Shown piece by piece: positions 13,058-23,381 of a DNA stretch of 64,000 nt. Position numbers and translations under genes: made by a program. Within the stretch, counting starts at the first letter, position 1. Each line of letters begins with the position of its first letter. The notes under the pieces are model-generated. The model worked only from the letters and a program-made list of their open reading frames with translations. It did no database searches and was not told the origin of the DNA. The DNA is from Bromus sterilis (lineage: Eukaryota; Streptophyta; Magnoliopsida; Poales; Poaceae), in assembly GCA_950022295.1 (NCBI GenBank), contig OX465595.1:428352270-428416269 (forward strand). Reading direction: 5' to 3'.

Positions 13058-13183
13058 TTTTGTGCTACCGGGATGAATCGAGAGGGGTGTGTCATGGGCT
13101 TCTTTGAGGATGAGTTGCCTTAGATCCCTATTCTTAGGTACTACTAAACGATTTCCAAAGAATACCGTTCCTTTACTATCTGT

Positions 13184-16100
13184 TTAGAAACATTTAGCAA
13201 CTCCGCTAGCAATGTTCTCCTTGATCCGGCGAACACCTCGTGCACGCCTTTGGGCAACTACGATTCGATCCTCAAGGGTTGGTTTCACCACCAAGGTAGA
13301 AAGATAGCCATGAGGAACAATCTCAAGATTGAGCTTTCGAAATTCCTCATGAAGAAGTGGTTGATACTGTTGTAACATGAGGTTGTTACAATACGACTTA
13401 CGACTTAGTGCATCAGCCATGACATTGGCTTTGCCTGGGGTGTAAGAAATTCCTACGTCGTAATCTTTTATCAACTCAATCCAGCGTCTTTGCCTGAGAT
13501 TAAGATCTGGCTGGGTGAAAATGTATTTGAGGCTTTGGTGGTCGGAATAGATCTCACAACGATTACCAAGGAGGTAATGTCGCCAAGTTGTTAGAGCATG
13601 AACTACGGCAGCGAGTTCAAGGTCATGGGTAGGATAGTTCTCTTCATGTGGCCGCAACTGGCGTGAAGCATAAGCTACCACATGTCTATCTTGCAGAAGT
13701 ATGCATCCTAACCCTTGCCGTGATGCGTCACAATAGATCTCGAAATCCTTTTTGGTGTCTGGAGGTGCAAGTACGGGTGCAGAAGTCAATCTTCTTTTTA
13801 GCTCTTGAAAGCTTTCCTCGCACTTGGAAGTCCAAAGGAATTTCTTATCTTTCTTGAGGAGTTCAGTTAGAGGCTTTGCAACTTTAGAAAAGTTCTCGAC
13901 GAAGCGACGGCAATAGCTGGCTAGGCCAAGAAAACTCCTAACTTGCTTAACCGATTCAGGTGGAGTCCAGTCAAGGACGGCCTGAACTCTCTCGGGATTC
14001 ACAGCAATGCCTTCTGCAGAAATCACGTGGCCTAAATAGGTCACTTCTGGTAGCCAGAATTCACACTTGGAGAATTTAGCGTACAGGCGATGCTCTCTAA
14101 GTTTCATCAATACCAGCCTAAGGTGTTCTGCGTGCTCTTCTTCGTTCTTCGAGTAGATGAGAATGTCATCAAGATAAACTACAACAAATTTATCTAGGTA
14201 CTCCATGAAAATCGAATTCATTAAGCGCGAGAATGTGGCGGGGGCATTGGTTAAACCAAAGGACATGACGGTGTACTCGTAAAGACCATAACGAGTAGTA
14301 AAAGCCGTTTTGGGAATGTCCTCGTTTCGGATTTTGATTTGATGATAACCTAATCTCAAATCCATCTTGGAGAAGACAGAGGATCCTGCAAGTTGATCAT
14401 AAAGATCATTGATCCTGGGCAGTGGGTATTTGTTCTTTATCGTCGCTAGATTTAGCGGGCGATAGTCTACGCACATCCTTTCTGTTCCATCTTTCTTCTT
14501 CAAGAACAGAACGGGGCAACCCCATGGCGATGAGCTAGGGCGGATGAAGCCTTTTGCCAACGAAGCATCAAGTTGGGTTTTTAGCTCCGCTAACTCATGT
14601 GGGGCCATTTTATATGGGCGTCTAGAAATTGGAGCTGTGCCTGGGATAAGATCCACTATAAACTCTACACATCTGTCGGGAGGCATACCCGGCAGCTCTT
14701 CAGGAAAGACATCCGGGAAGTCACGAACCACCGGAATATCTTCAAGTTCGGGAAGGGGAAGTACATTCAAAGAATGCACCTGGGTTCTTGTTCTGGGTGA
14801 GGTGTAGGTGACGGTCTTGCCTGAAGGGTGGGTGAGTTTCACTGATTTGCCTTTGCAATCTAGGTAGGCATTCTGTCTTGATAGCCAATCCATGCCAAGG
14901 ATGACATCAATGTCTGAAGACTTGAGGGCTATGAGTGAAGCAAGGAATACTAAACCCTCAATTGCAATTTGATTACCATGGCTTACTCTAGTAGTTTGCC
15001 ATCTTGACCCTGGAGTTTGAATAACCATTGGGGTAGACAATTCAACAAAGGATAACTCATGACGAAGTGCATAACTTTCCGACATGAATGAATGAGATGC
15101 TCCTGGGTCGAAAAGAACGGAAGTAGGAACATAATTGACTGGGAGCGTACCAAGAATGACGTCAGAGATGTCGTCAGTCTCCTCGGCGGCAATCTGGTTC
15201 ACACGTCCTCGGGTAGCAGGAGGAGCGGGCTTGGTGTTGAAGACCTTCTGGGGTGGCTTTCCACGACCATTGTTGTTGTTGCCTCCGGCACGGGGTGGAG
15301 CATTCTGATTCTGGATCTGGTTCTGGGGACACTCACGTGAATAGTGGCCTGCTTGACCACACTTGTAACAGGCTCCGAAAACAGTGCGTGGAGCTGGATT
15401 GTTTGGTGGAGCTGGGTGGAACTGGGTTGGTGGACGAGGCGCCACATAGGATGGCCTCGGTGGGTTGTTCTGGCGGAACATGCTGTTTGGGATCCAGATC
15501 TTGCGCTTCTGGGAACCAGAACTGGATGAACTGTCATCTCTAGGGTGTTTGCGAAAGTCGTTGGGGGTGTTCATGTCCTCGGCCTTGATGGATTTATTAA
15601 CCAGGACTTGGAAAGTGGCAAAGTCATGAAGATTGAGCTCACGACGAAGTCCAGAATTGAGGCCATGACGGAACCTCTCTTGTTTCTTTGAGTCGGTGGA
15701 GACTTCTTCGGTAGCATAACGAGCAAGTCGGTTGAACTCACGACTAAACTCATCAACAGTCCTTCTGCCTTGAGTGAGGTTGCAGAACTCCTCACGCTTG
15801 CGGTCCATAAGACCTTTGGGGATGTGATGCTCGCGGAAGGAAGTGCAGAATTCCTCCCAAGTGGTGGGTGGTCCAGCGGGACGCATATTCAGAAAGTTCT
15901 CCCACCAAGAACTAGCTGCACCTTCAAGGTGATAGGTGGCATAGTTGACCTTGTCGCCATCTGCAACATGGCCTGCTTGGAGCTTCCTTTCGATGCTGCG
16001 AAGCCAGTCATCGGCGTCAAGGGGCTCGGTGGAGTAACTGAAAACCGGGGGATGAAGTCGGATGAAGTCGTTCAATGACACCAACTCATTGCGCTGCTGA

Positions 16101-16267
16101 GTGGTGTTGCGAGCAATGACTTCCAACAGGTGATGAGAGTCTCGGCGGTTCCTCTCAACTTCCATCAGAACCTGAGCCATCGTGGGTGGGGGTGGAAGGT
16201 TGTCTTCCTCCTGATCATTTCCACGACCTTGGTTACGACCAACTTGGCCACGGGTTCCGTGAGACAT
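13184..16267 (-). CDS. Gag-protease-reverse transcriptase-RNase H (upstream part, ends at an internal TAA)
   Basis: 1027 residues from the Met at 16267; an upstream Met at 16321 is less likely because a 3' splice-like CAG lies between them. Domains in order are: gag capsid region; a CCHC zinc knuckle (CYKCGQAGHYSREC, about residue 299); an aspartic protease whose active-site motif reads DPG rather than DSG or DTG (about residue 386); a reverse transcriptase with YLDD (plus 14165-14179, about residue 697); and RNase H with DAS, the ELE-like acidic residue, SDH and the ADALSR end. The frame stops at TAA (13184-13186) just before the integrase zinc finger, where this family normally runs on as one polyprotein. 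The element is so young that this looks like a single recent nonsense change (possibly CAA to TAA). Confidence 0.9.
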   Translation of the reverse strand: MSHGTRGQVGRNQGRGNDQEEDNLPPPPTMAQVLMEVERNRRDSHHLLEVIARNTTQQRNELVSLNDFIRLHPPVFSYSTEPLDADDWLRSIERKLQAGHVADGDKVNYATYHLEGAASSWWENFLNMRPAGPPTTWEEFCTSFREHHIPKGLMDRKREEFCNLTQGRRTVDEFSREFNRLARYATEEVSTDSKKQERFRHGLNSGLRRELNLHDFATFQVLVNKSIKAEDMNTPNDFRKHPRDDSSSSSGSQKRKIWIPNSMFRQNNPPRPSYVAPRPPTQFHPAPPNNPAPRTVFGACYKCGQAGHYSRECPQNQIQNQNAPPRAGGNNNNGRGKPPQKVFNTKPAPPATRGRVNQIAAEETDDISDVILGTLPVNYVPTSVLFDPGASHSFMSESYALRHELSFVELSTPMVIQTPGSRWQTTRVSHGNQIAIEGLVFLASLIALKSSDIDVILGMDWLSRQNAYLDCKGKSVKLTHPSGKTVTYTSPRTRTQVHSLNVLPLPELEDIPVVRDFPDVFPEELPGMPPDRCVEFIVDLIPGTAPISRRPYKMAPHELAELKTQLDASLAKGFIRPSSSPWGCPVLFLKKKDGTERMCVDYRPLNLATIKNKYPLPRINDLYDQLAGSSVFSKMDLRLGYHQIKIRNEDIPKTAFTTRYGLYEYTVMSFGLTNAPATFSRLMNSIFMEYLDKFVVVYLDDILIYSKNEEEHAEHLRLVLMKLREHRLYAKFSKCEFWLPEVTYLGHVISAEGIAVNPERVQAVLDWTPPESVKQVRSFLGLASYCRRFVENFSKVAKPLTELLKKDKKFLWTSKCEESFQELKRRLTSAPVLAPPDTKKDFEIYCDASRQGLGCILLQDRHVVAYASRQLRPHEENYPTHDLELAAVVHALTTWRHYLLGNRCEIYSDHQSLKYIFTQPDLNLRQRRWIELIKDYDVGISYTPGKANVMADALSRKSYCNNLMLQQYQPLLHEEFRKLNLEIVPHGYLSTLVVKPTLEDRIVVAQRRARGVRRIKENIASGVAKCF

Positions 16268-16598
16268 CCTGAAGGTGAAAAAACCAAAGTCAAACAGAGT
16301 TGATTTGGAAAGTCTAATCAAGGTATTGTAGTACTGGAAGGATTACAGAGTATAGGAAGTAATCATCTCGACAACATGGTGATAAAAGCATACAAGCCAT
16401 ATATTCACAAGCTGTCATACAAACCTTACATCGTTTTAGTACAAGCACCAAGCTAATACAAACGTGATGAAGATGATACATCCTTCGGAGGCACTCTGAC
16501 TTCCTATACATTATTTATCTAAGCCTCTGGAACTTAGACCTTGCGTACAATACACTAAGATACTACTACATCCTCACTAAGTAAGACCACAGGCGGTC
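16268..16598 (-). other. Spacer between accessory ORF and gag
   Basis: About 330 bases without a supported ORF. On the element strand it ends with a pyrimidine-rich tract and TTCAG directly in front of the gag ATG (GATG), which fits a 3' splice site. Confidence 0.5.
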
Positions 16599-17378
16599 TC
16601 ACTCATCTCCATCTCCATAGTAGTTCTCGTAGAAGTTACCCGCGTATCCCGGTAGCTGAAGGTGGCCATCGGAAAACACGGAGGCTTGTGGACCCTGATA
16701 TCCATTTGGGCAAGGATGGGGCCTAGGTCCAGTATAGGGTGGAAGCAAAGGACCACGGGGTGGAATAATGCCTCCAATCGCGGGCCAAGCAACTCGAGAA
16801 GGCATCTGTGTCCTCACAGGGTAGATAGCATCATACTCAACTGATCCCACACTCACGAAGGGTGCCAAAAGTGTCAAAGCTCGATACAAACGGGCACGAG
16901 TGGAGTGAAGCTCGAATCGAAGGGCACGTGCATCACGATCTCGATCACTAGCAAACCTAGCAGTCATCTGAAGTGTTGGATCCTCTGCGGAGTGATCCGT
17001 GTAGAGTCCGGTGTAATATCCCTCTTCTCCTGGAAGTGCAGCAGGGATATAGCGGAACGAAGTCTCTCGTAGCATAGTGTGCTCCTCTCTCAGCAGTGTA
17101 ATACATGAGTATGCAGCATCCTGCACAGCCATGTTCTCAGTCGTGCCTATGCCATGTCCAAAGTGGATAGGCTGAGTGACTCCATTGTGGTGCGGGTAGA
17201 TCTTGACAATGCAGTGGTACTGAGTCTGGTTGAAGTCGTGGAACTGCTCCTCGACGGTGTACTCAGGATACCAACGATATCCCACATAGGACATCATCTC
17301 GATCAACGTGGCGGGATGGCCACGCACATCAAGGCACCTGGTCAAACGAACAATCTGACGAGGGGGAAGATCTGCCAT
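16599..17378 (-). CDS. Accessory ORF upstream of gag, dsRBD-like N-terminal region
   Basis: 259 residues, intact, between primer site and gag; not gag, not envelope, and of no function known to me. Residues about 21-98 follow the spacing of a double-stranded-RNA-binding fold. A helix with a conserved Glu (E27) is followed by a Pro-x-Tyr strand (38-40), a strand around residues 54-61, then a GxGxT turn (76-79) and a final helix with AA (88-89) and LL (95-96). The basic KKxAK patch of true RNA-binding members is replaced by TENMA, so binding to RNA is doubtful. Residues about 148-172 could be a charged helix, and the C-terminus is rich in Pro, Gly and Tyr. The ATG follows directly after a TTTCTGTTTCAG acceptor-like site. 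The intact frame in an element with a broken pol may simply reflect youth. Confidence 0.75.
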   Translation of the reverse strand: MADLPPRQIVRLTRCLDVRGHPATLIEMMSYVGYRWYPEYTVEEQFHDFNQTQYHCIVKIYPHHNGVTQPIHFGHGIGTTENMAVQDAAYSCITLLREEHTMLRETSFRYIPAALPGEEGYYTGLYTDHSAEDPTLQMTARFASDRDRDARALRFELHSTRARLYRALTLLAPFVSVGSVEYDAIYPVRTQMPSRVAWPAIGGIIPPRGPLLPPYTGPRPHPCPNGYQGPQASVFSDGHLQLPGYAGNFYENYYGDGDE

Positions 17379-17502
17379 CTGAAACAGAAAGAAGGAGTTT
17401 GCAAATGCATCAGATTATGAAGAAACTTGGAATGACTCGGACAGCATAACGGCTGTAATTGTAAGAAATGACAATTTCTTCCAACATGGAAACAGCACTT
17501 AC
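17379..17502 (-). other. Putative leader intron of the chromovirus
   Basis: On the element strand a strong donor (TAT|GTAAGTGC, GT at 17502-17501) is followed 124 bases later by TTTCTTTCTGTTTCAG|ATG. The acceptor abuts the start codon of the accessory ORF. A second acceptor-like site lies just before the gag ATG. No transcript evidence is available here. Confidence 0.35.
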
Positions 17503-17779
17503 ATACGATGTAATAAAACAGGGACCGTAACCACACAAACCGAACACCAACTTCCTACGGCTATAAGGAAGCAAACAACGAGATGTTCTAATCAGACAGA
17601 GGAGAGCCTAGTCCTATCTTCCCGTAGAATAAGATGAGGGTGACTCAGAACTCAGAACGATGAGGGTAAGGAGAAAAAATGAAGCCTTACGTTGTTCCCT
17701 TATATACCCAGAGTAACTATATAACTATAGCAAGCTAGACTCAACTTCGGCCAAGGCTACTAGTCCTACAGTCAGTCCT

Positions 17780-17791
17780 GCTCTGATACCA
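17780..17791 (-). other. Primer binding site (initiator tRNA-Met type)
   Basis: Four bases inside the 5' LTR the element strand reads TGGTATCAGAGC, the standard plant retrotransposon site complementary to the 3' end of initiator methionine tRNA. It fixes the element's orientation. Confidence 0.92.
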
Positions 17792-17795
17792 AGTC

Positions 17796-20700
17796 TGTCG
17801 GGACCCGGGGTTAGCGTATGCAAGTCCAGCTAAGACATAGTCATATGGAGAGCCGAGAACCGTACCCACTTGTCTAAGCAGACAAGGCCAAGCACAGAAC
17901 GTTCTCGGAAAGCATCGTACGTGAGGGGCATCCCATCCAGGCCGGATGATCAACTGAGATGGGTCCTCATCGTCCGCACACAAGTCTAATGATATGGGTG
18001 ATGAACTCCCATACTCAAAGACAAGTCGCCTCAACCATATTATCGACTATCTCATAACTCTTACATAGACTTACTCCAGCCCGATCACTTAGTCGGGGTC
18101 TAGGGCGGGCTCAATCATACCACAAAGTGTGCACGAGACGGAGTCTCAAGCAATCGCATCGCGATGCCCCAAGCTGCGCACATCTAAGGGCCACTTGGTG
18201 TATGAATGACCGCCAGCCAGATCACAACTAAGGTCTCGAAAACCCATACAAAGACATGCATGTTATAACATACACGCAGCACACATGCCTTGTATGAACA
18301 GTAGGTACCATTGCAATTCTCTACAAAGTATACATTTTATTGAAAACTCTTATAGAGTGCACACAGAGATCACATACATGTGATCCAACATTACAACACA
18401 GAGCGGAAGCAAATTATGTCTGAGTACAGACAAGTTTAACAAATGGCTTAAGAAGCCTTATTTAAACACAAAGCCCTCCACGAGGGAACCAGTCTGCTGA
18501 CTGGAACTAGACTAGCTTAACTTCAGTCGTCCAGCTCGATGAAGAAGCCACCTTCGGGGTCAGTGGTTTCATCTAAAACATAGATTAAGCAAACATGAGT
18601 ACAAAGTCGTACTCAGCAAGACTTACATAGGAGCTATACTACTCATGCACATGTATCAAGGTAAAGGGAGGTGGGGTTTCACTTGCAGAAGTGCCAGCTT
18701 TGACTTGGCTAGTCCTGAACTACGAGTACCAGACTTGAGGTAAGAAGCGTACACGAGTCCACTACTTTCACCAACCAATACACCACTATGGTGCCTTCCT
18801 CGACTTCCCCACGAGAAAGCACGCCATAGCACTCACACTTATCTTGGTGTGTTTTAGAAGTATCCAGTTCAAGTTGTCTAATAATCAAGCTAAGCTTTCC
18901 AAGCAGTCCATAACCGCGGACGCGGCTATTCGAATAGTTTTGTTAACCTTGCAAGGGTGTACCGCTACACACACATGATCATCATTTACCGCCTTTGATC
19001 TCGACACCATTCAAGGGGTGCCGGCGAGGATGCTCACCACAACTGTTACCTCATAGCCGATCTAGTCCAAGAGAGTCGCCTACCTGGGTTGGCTACCACT
19101 ATCGTGAACCCGGCCGGTTTACCGAAGTGGACCCAGATGATGTGTGCGTGGTGCAGAAGCCGGTCTCGGATGAGCCGTTCTCTCACTTGGCAGCCAGGCC
19201 ACAAACCTACCAGAACTCCGAACTATTGCGACATCTGGACATCGAAGGGGATGAGTTAGTAAGTTGAGAGGGGTCAGTGAGCCCAATGTGTGGTTGTACT
19301 CTTCATCTTGGATCACCACACAAGAACTCGTACTAGGGCGGTGTTCAACGAGACAACCCACTGTGTACTCCTACACAGCCTCTCATCGTTCACCTTGTAT
19401 TAGGTCGATTCACCAACACTTTTCTACCACCATCAACATGATCACTACCATCCCGACTCACATCACAGTAACAACATGGTATCATACTAAGCATGCAATA
19501 AGCAGTAACATTGCAGGGGCCACATGATATCAACCAACTCCTACATTTGCTAGGATTGTGGTTTGCTTACTACTGTGACAAAATGATAGGTCATGCAAAG
19601 GAATGGGTTCATCTATGCGGTAGAAACGTTATCATGGTGATCATCCTAAACAATGCATAAGCGAGATATGAGAGGGAAGTGGGATTTTATAGACATGATC
19701 AATGGGGGGGGTTGCTTGCCTTGCTGACGAGGTTCGGGTTCTGGATCTTCAGCGAAGGGGGTGACCTCTTGCTCCGGTTCCACCTCTTCTCGACAAACAA
19801 AGCACGAAGTAACAATCAATATGAATGCAATGCTCAAGCACATGATTGAATGTTAAAGCTTGAAGTATAAGTTTTGATGGGTGAGGCAATTCCATTTAAA
19901 TGGAGTATATTGCATTTTGAAATGCAAATTCAAACTCCATTTGAATTCAAACTTAAACAAGTTGCATGTGATATTGTTTGATCATTTTGAATCAACTTCA
20001 AATGGGTATGATGTGCCTCTGAAGTGTGGTTGAATTGTAGCTTAAATCCATGGCCCAAGTTGCAAATTAATTTGATTTAAATTTGAATTAAATTCAAATA
20101 AACCAAATTACAAATGCTACTGGTTCCATTTTAAATTCAACTCAAACAAAGTTGAAAGTTGCATATTTGGATAGATAATTTTCTCCTGATCATTTTTCAT
20201 ATATTATTTGTCCAATTTGGAGTTAATATGAATTTTCTATGAATTTCCAAAGTTTGGGGTATTTTCTGGGTTTTCTGTAATTTATTAAATCTCTGGAAAA
20301 TTCCTTTACTGCGTCAGCATTGCATCAGCATGACATCAGGGGGTTTGACCCGAGTCAAACTGACAAGGGGTCCCACTGGTCAGTGATACAGGGCTTAATC
20401 CCGTGGATTAAAATTAAACCAGTGGCTTAATTAAGCCACTGGGCCCACTGGTCAGTGACCCAGGGGTCACTTAACTCGTGATTAGTGGCTAAGCCACCGG
20501 CGGCTTGACGCCGGCGACGAGAACCACGGCGGCGACTCGCCGGAATTCGTTACAGGCCGCGGGAGAGCACGGGGAGGGCACCACCTTGCTCCTGGAGGTC
20601 TTCCGTGTCGTCTGGTGGCATCGGAGGTTCTCGGGGTGGTCGGAATCGGCGACGGCGACGACTCCGGCGGAAACAGAAGAACGGCGAGGTCGTAGCCGGA

Positions 20701-21891
20701 GCTAGGAAGCACGGTTTGGGTCCAACTTGAGCGCGTTCGAATGCTGGCAACACGGGAAGCCAAACGCACGCACTGGGGGTTCACGAAGGGCTCTGGAACG
20801 AGGAGGACGACGACCACGGCGGCGAGCTTGCTCGGAATCCATGGCAGATCCAGCTAGAGGAAACAAGCGAGGGGGAAAAGCGAGGGGTTCCGGCCGTGAG
20901 CTCACCCTGAATCGATCTGGAGTGGTGGCTTGCTCGGGAAGATGTTGGAGTGGCCGGAATTTGAACTCGATCCACGGCGGCCGGCGATGAAGACGATGAA
21001 GCTCACGTCGGCTACAAGGCGTCCCGGGGCGATTCCTCCTGCGACTTGGCGTAGACGACAACGGTGAACACAAAGGACACTTCAGCTGGACTCCTTGACG
21101 TCGATGGCCACGGTTTCTTGCGACGGCGAACGGCGGCGCTCTCGGGTGGTGAAGAAATCGAACACGGGAGGAGGAGGAGGAAGCTCTGGAGGGGGGGAAT
21201 GGATGCGGACGACTCCAGGGAGGCTCCAGGCGCGAGAAGAGGCACGGGGCGGCCTGGAAGCTCGGCGGCGTCGACGTGTCGCCCTCGGCTAGCTCGGTGG
21301 CATTCCACCGAGCAGCTTGGAGGCGCGGGAGGTGGAAGAAGACCTCCCTGCCCCTGTGGGCCGGCTGGGCTGGGGTGGGCTGGCTCCGCCTGGGCGCCAG
21401 GTAAGTTTTTTTTCCTTTTTCCTCTGTTTAAACTTTCCTTTCTTTTTTTATTTATATTTGTTTTGGTTCTGATAAAACAAATATCAAACCATTTTATTAA
21501 ATGCTGAAACTTTTTATGTGGCCTCATAAAATAATAAACTAGCCACTCATAAACTTTCAACATTTTTAAAATTCAAATGATTTGAATTTTAAATCAAATA
21601 GGGGTTTTTCATTAATTCCAAAGCACTGTTTGAATATTTGAAAAATCTATGAGCATGGGTTTGACTCCAAATCATTTTTAAAATGATCACACCCATTTAT
21701 AAGACTTTTCAAAACTCTAACATGAATTTTTGGAAAAGGTTTTTATCTGGCCTTTTGAATTAATTCATCTGGGGGGTGTTCCTTCTCCCATTTGGATTTT
21801 GAATTTGATTTCAATGATTTCTTTTGAAAATTTTCACATGATGCAAAGTGACTTGCTAACCCTAGCACATACCTAACTTGGGGTTGTGACA
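17796..21891 (-). repeat. 5' LTR of the chromovirus
   Basis: 4096 bp, same termini as the 3' LTR. I saw the following differences from the left copy: 8727/18812 (T/C), 10473/20559 (A/G), 10520/20606 (C/T), 10707/20793 (T/C), 10714/20800 (A/G), 10974/21060 (G/A), 11468/21554 (T/C), and one extra G in the G-run near 19703. All seven substitutions are transitions. The AATAAA signal is at plus 18336-18341. Confidence 0.95.
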
Positions 21892-21896
21892 TCTCT
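21892..21896. repeat. Target site duplication TCTCT, right copy
   Basis: Matches 7706-7710 on the other side of the retrotransposon. Confidence 0.85.

Positions 21897-21953
<57 letters not shown>
21897..21953. repeat. Compound microsatellite (TC)n(TA)n
   Basis: A run of TC dinucleotides passes into a run of about 20 TA dinucleotides. This was the target of the retrotransposon insertion, because the TC run continues on the left side at 7702-7710. Confidence 0.95.
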
Positions 21954-21958
<5 letters not shown>

Positions 21959-23290
21959 CAGCGGGAGCAGGTGCGTGCATGTGTCAATCAGTCTTTTCTT
22001 TGTCCTTTCATACTATCCATGAGACACTTCATCACTTCTGCGTCGGTACACCCCACTTAAAAAGAAGAACGGTTGAGATGAGTCCATACCATTTCATAGA
22101 AAAGGGTAGGATAATCTTATTTTTAAAATATCCATGCTTTTTTATTTCCTAATTCTGAAGTTGGAGTCAAATTTATCCATCCAGCTCTCCGCCCAACACA
22201 CGCACACGACCATCATCATCATACTGCATGGAGGACGCATGTAAAGACGAACGACGAGGATGACAACCACACACGGCTTAATTAGAGGAGCTATCTTGTA
22301 TGATCAAACTACACAATTAGCTTAATTAGCTAGCTTACTACACAATTAACTTAGTAAGTAGTATCACGTACGATCGAGATTAATCAGCTTACACACTCAC
22401 CTGCACTTGCTAATTTCATGTTGATCTGTGTCCAGCAACAGCAGATGGTCGGACATCAACTTTTAAGGCATCTAATATAACTAACTTCCTCAACTAACAA
22501 TGATAATGATTACTAAACATTCACCAAGTCACGGGTGACAACTACATCCCAGGGACGGCGCTCCATGCAAGGGGGAGGTGCGTGAATGCAGCGTCGATGG
22601 CGCATCCAGTGCGGACCGGAACCGAGCCCGAGGAGGAGAAGGACGACCCCTCGAGGTCGAGGAGCTTGTCGGCTTGGCCATCCCCACGATCATGACGTGA
22701 TTTCTGTAACCTTGGTTCTAAATGACTAAAGCCTAGCGATGGTTCTACAAATTTGCCATGGTTATAACGATGCAACTGGATTTTTCATCCCATGCCAATG
22801 CTACCATTTTCAATTTTAGATTTTTTTTATTTAGATTGTGATGGTTCTTTTTGCACATGGCAAATTCTTTTTTTTCCAAAGGGGAAACTGATAGTATTTT
22901 ATTTTATTTTTATTGTGTAGAACACGAAATTCATTATATATGAGACACGTCAATCTTGCCGATATGAAGCGTTAACGCATCATGTATGCATGCATGGGCC
23001 ACGTATCTTCCATCTTCCTTCATCATGCGTCCATGGTTTTCCGGGAGGCCAAACTGCAGCACTTTGCGCATGCATCCGTTGCCAACATCAACCACGACTA
23101 CTTTTTCTGTTCGCAATTTCTTAACTAGCTAAAGAAGGTGAAACCCATGCATGGTTGCCAAGGCAGTAACATCTATGCGGTAAAGCGAAACAAACGGAAA
23201 ACTGGTGGGGGCGAAGAAGGGCATGCACTTACCACAAAATAGTTGACCGTGAAGCTCTCGTGGCCTCACATTCATGCCTAATTTACACGC
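21954..23290. other. Intergenic sequence, no supported gene
   Basis: The sequence is AT-rich, with many CATGCATG-like palindromes and TTAATTAGCTAGC-type runs between 22280 and 22400. A GC-rich patch at about 22540-22690 could be an old exon remnant, but I see no recognisable protein. The last 200 bases are the likely proximal promoter of the next gene. Confidence 0.5.
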
Positions 23291-23300
23291 TCCCCTCCGT

Positions 23301-23311
23301 TATATATATAG
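23301..23311 (+). promoter_or_regulatory. TATA box of the secreted protein gene
   Basis: TTATATATATAG follows a CTCCCCTCC pyrimidine patch about 70-80 bases upstream of the ATG at 23382. It is correctly placed for a transcription start near 23335-23345. Confidence 0.7.
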
Positions 23312-23381
23312 GATGACACAATAGCTCCACCAGTAAACCAGTTGCCATCCAATAGGATCAGCCTCAATAAGGACAACAATA

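Larger units (their letters stand above)
7711..21891 (-). mobile_element. Complete Ty3/gypsy chromovirus (Tekay-like), about 14.2 kb
   Basis: A full-length LTR retrotransposon in minus orientation. In its own 5' to 3' order it has the 5' LTR (21891-17796), a primer site, a leader, an accessory ORF (17378-16599), gag-protease-RT-RNase H-integrase-chromodomain (16267 down to 11657), a purine tract and the 3' LTR (11805-7711). The protein order RT/RNase H before integrase makes it Ty3/gypsy. The C-terminal chromodomain makes it a chromovirus, and long LTRs with this chromodomain type suggest the Tekay/Del clade. The LTRs differ by only about seven substitutions and one indel that I could see, so the insertion is very recent. 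An in-frame TAA in pol and a DPG instead of DSG/DTG protease motif suggest this copy cannot move by itself. Confidence 0.95.
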
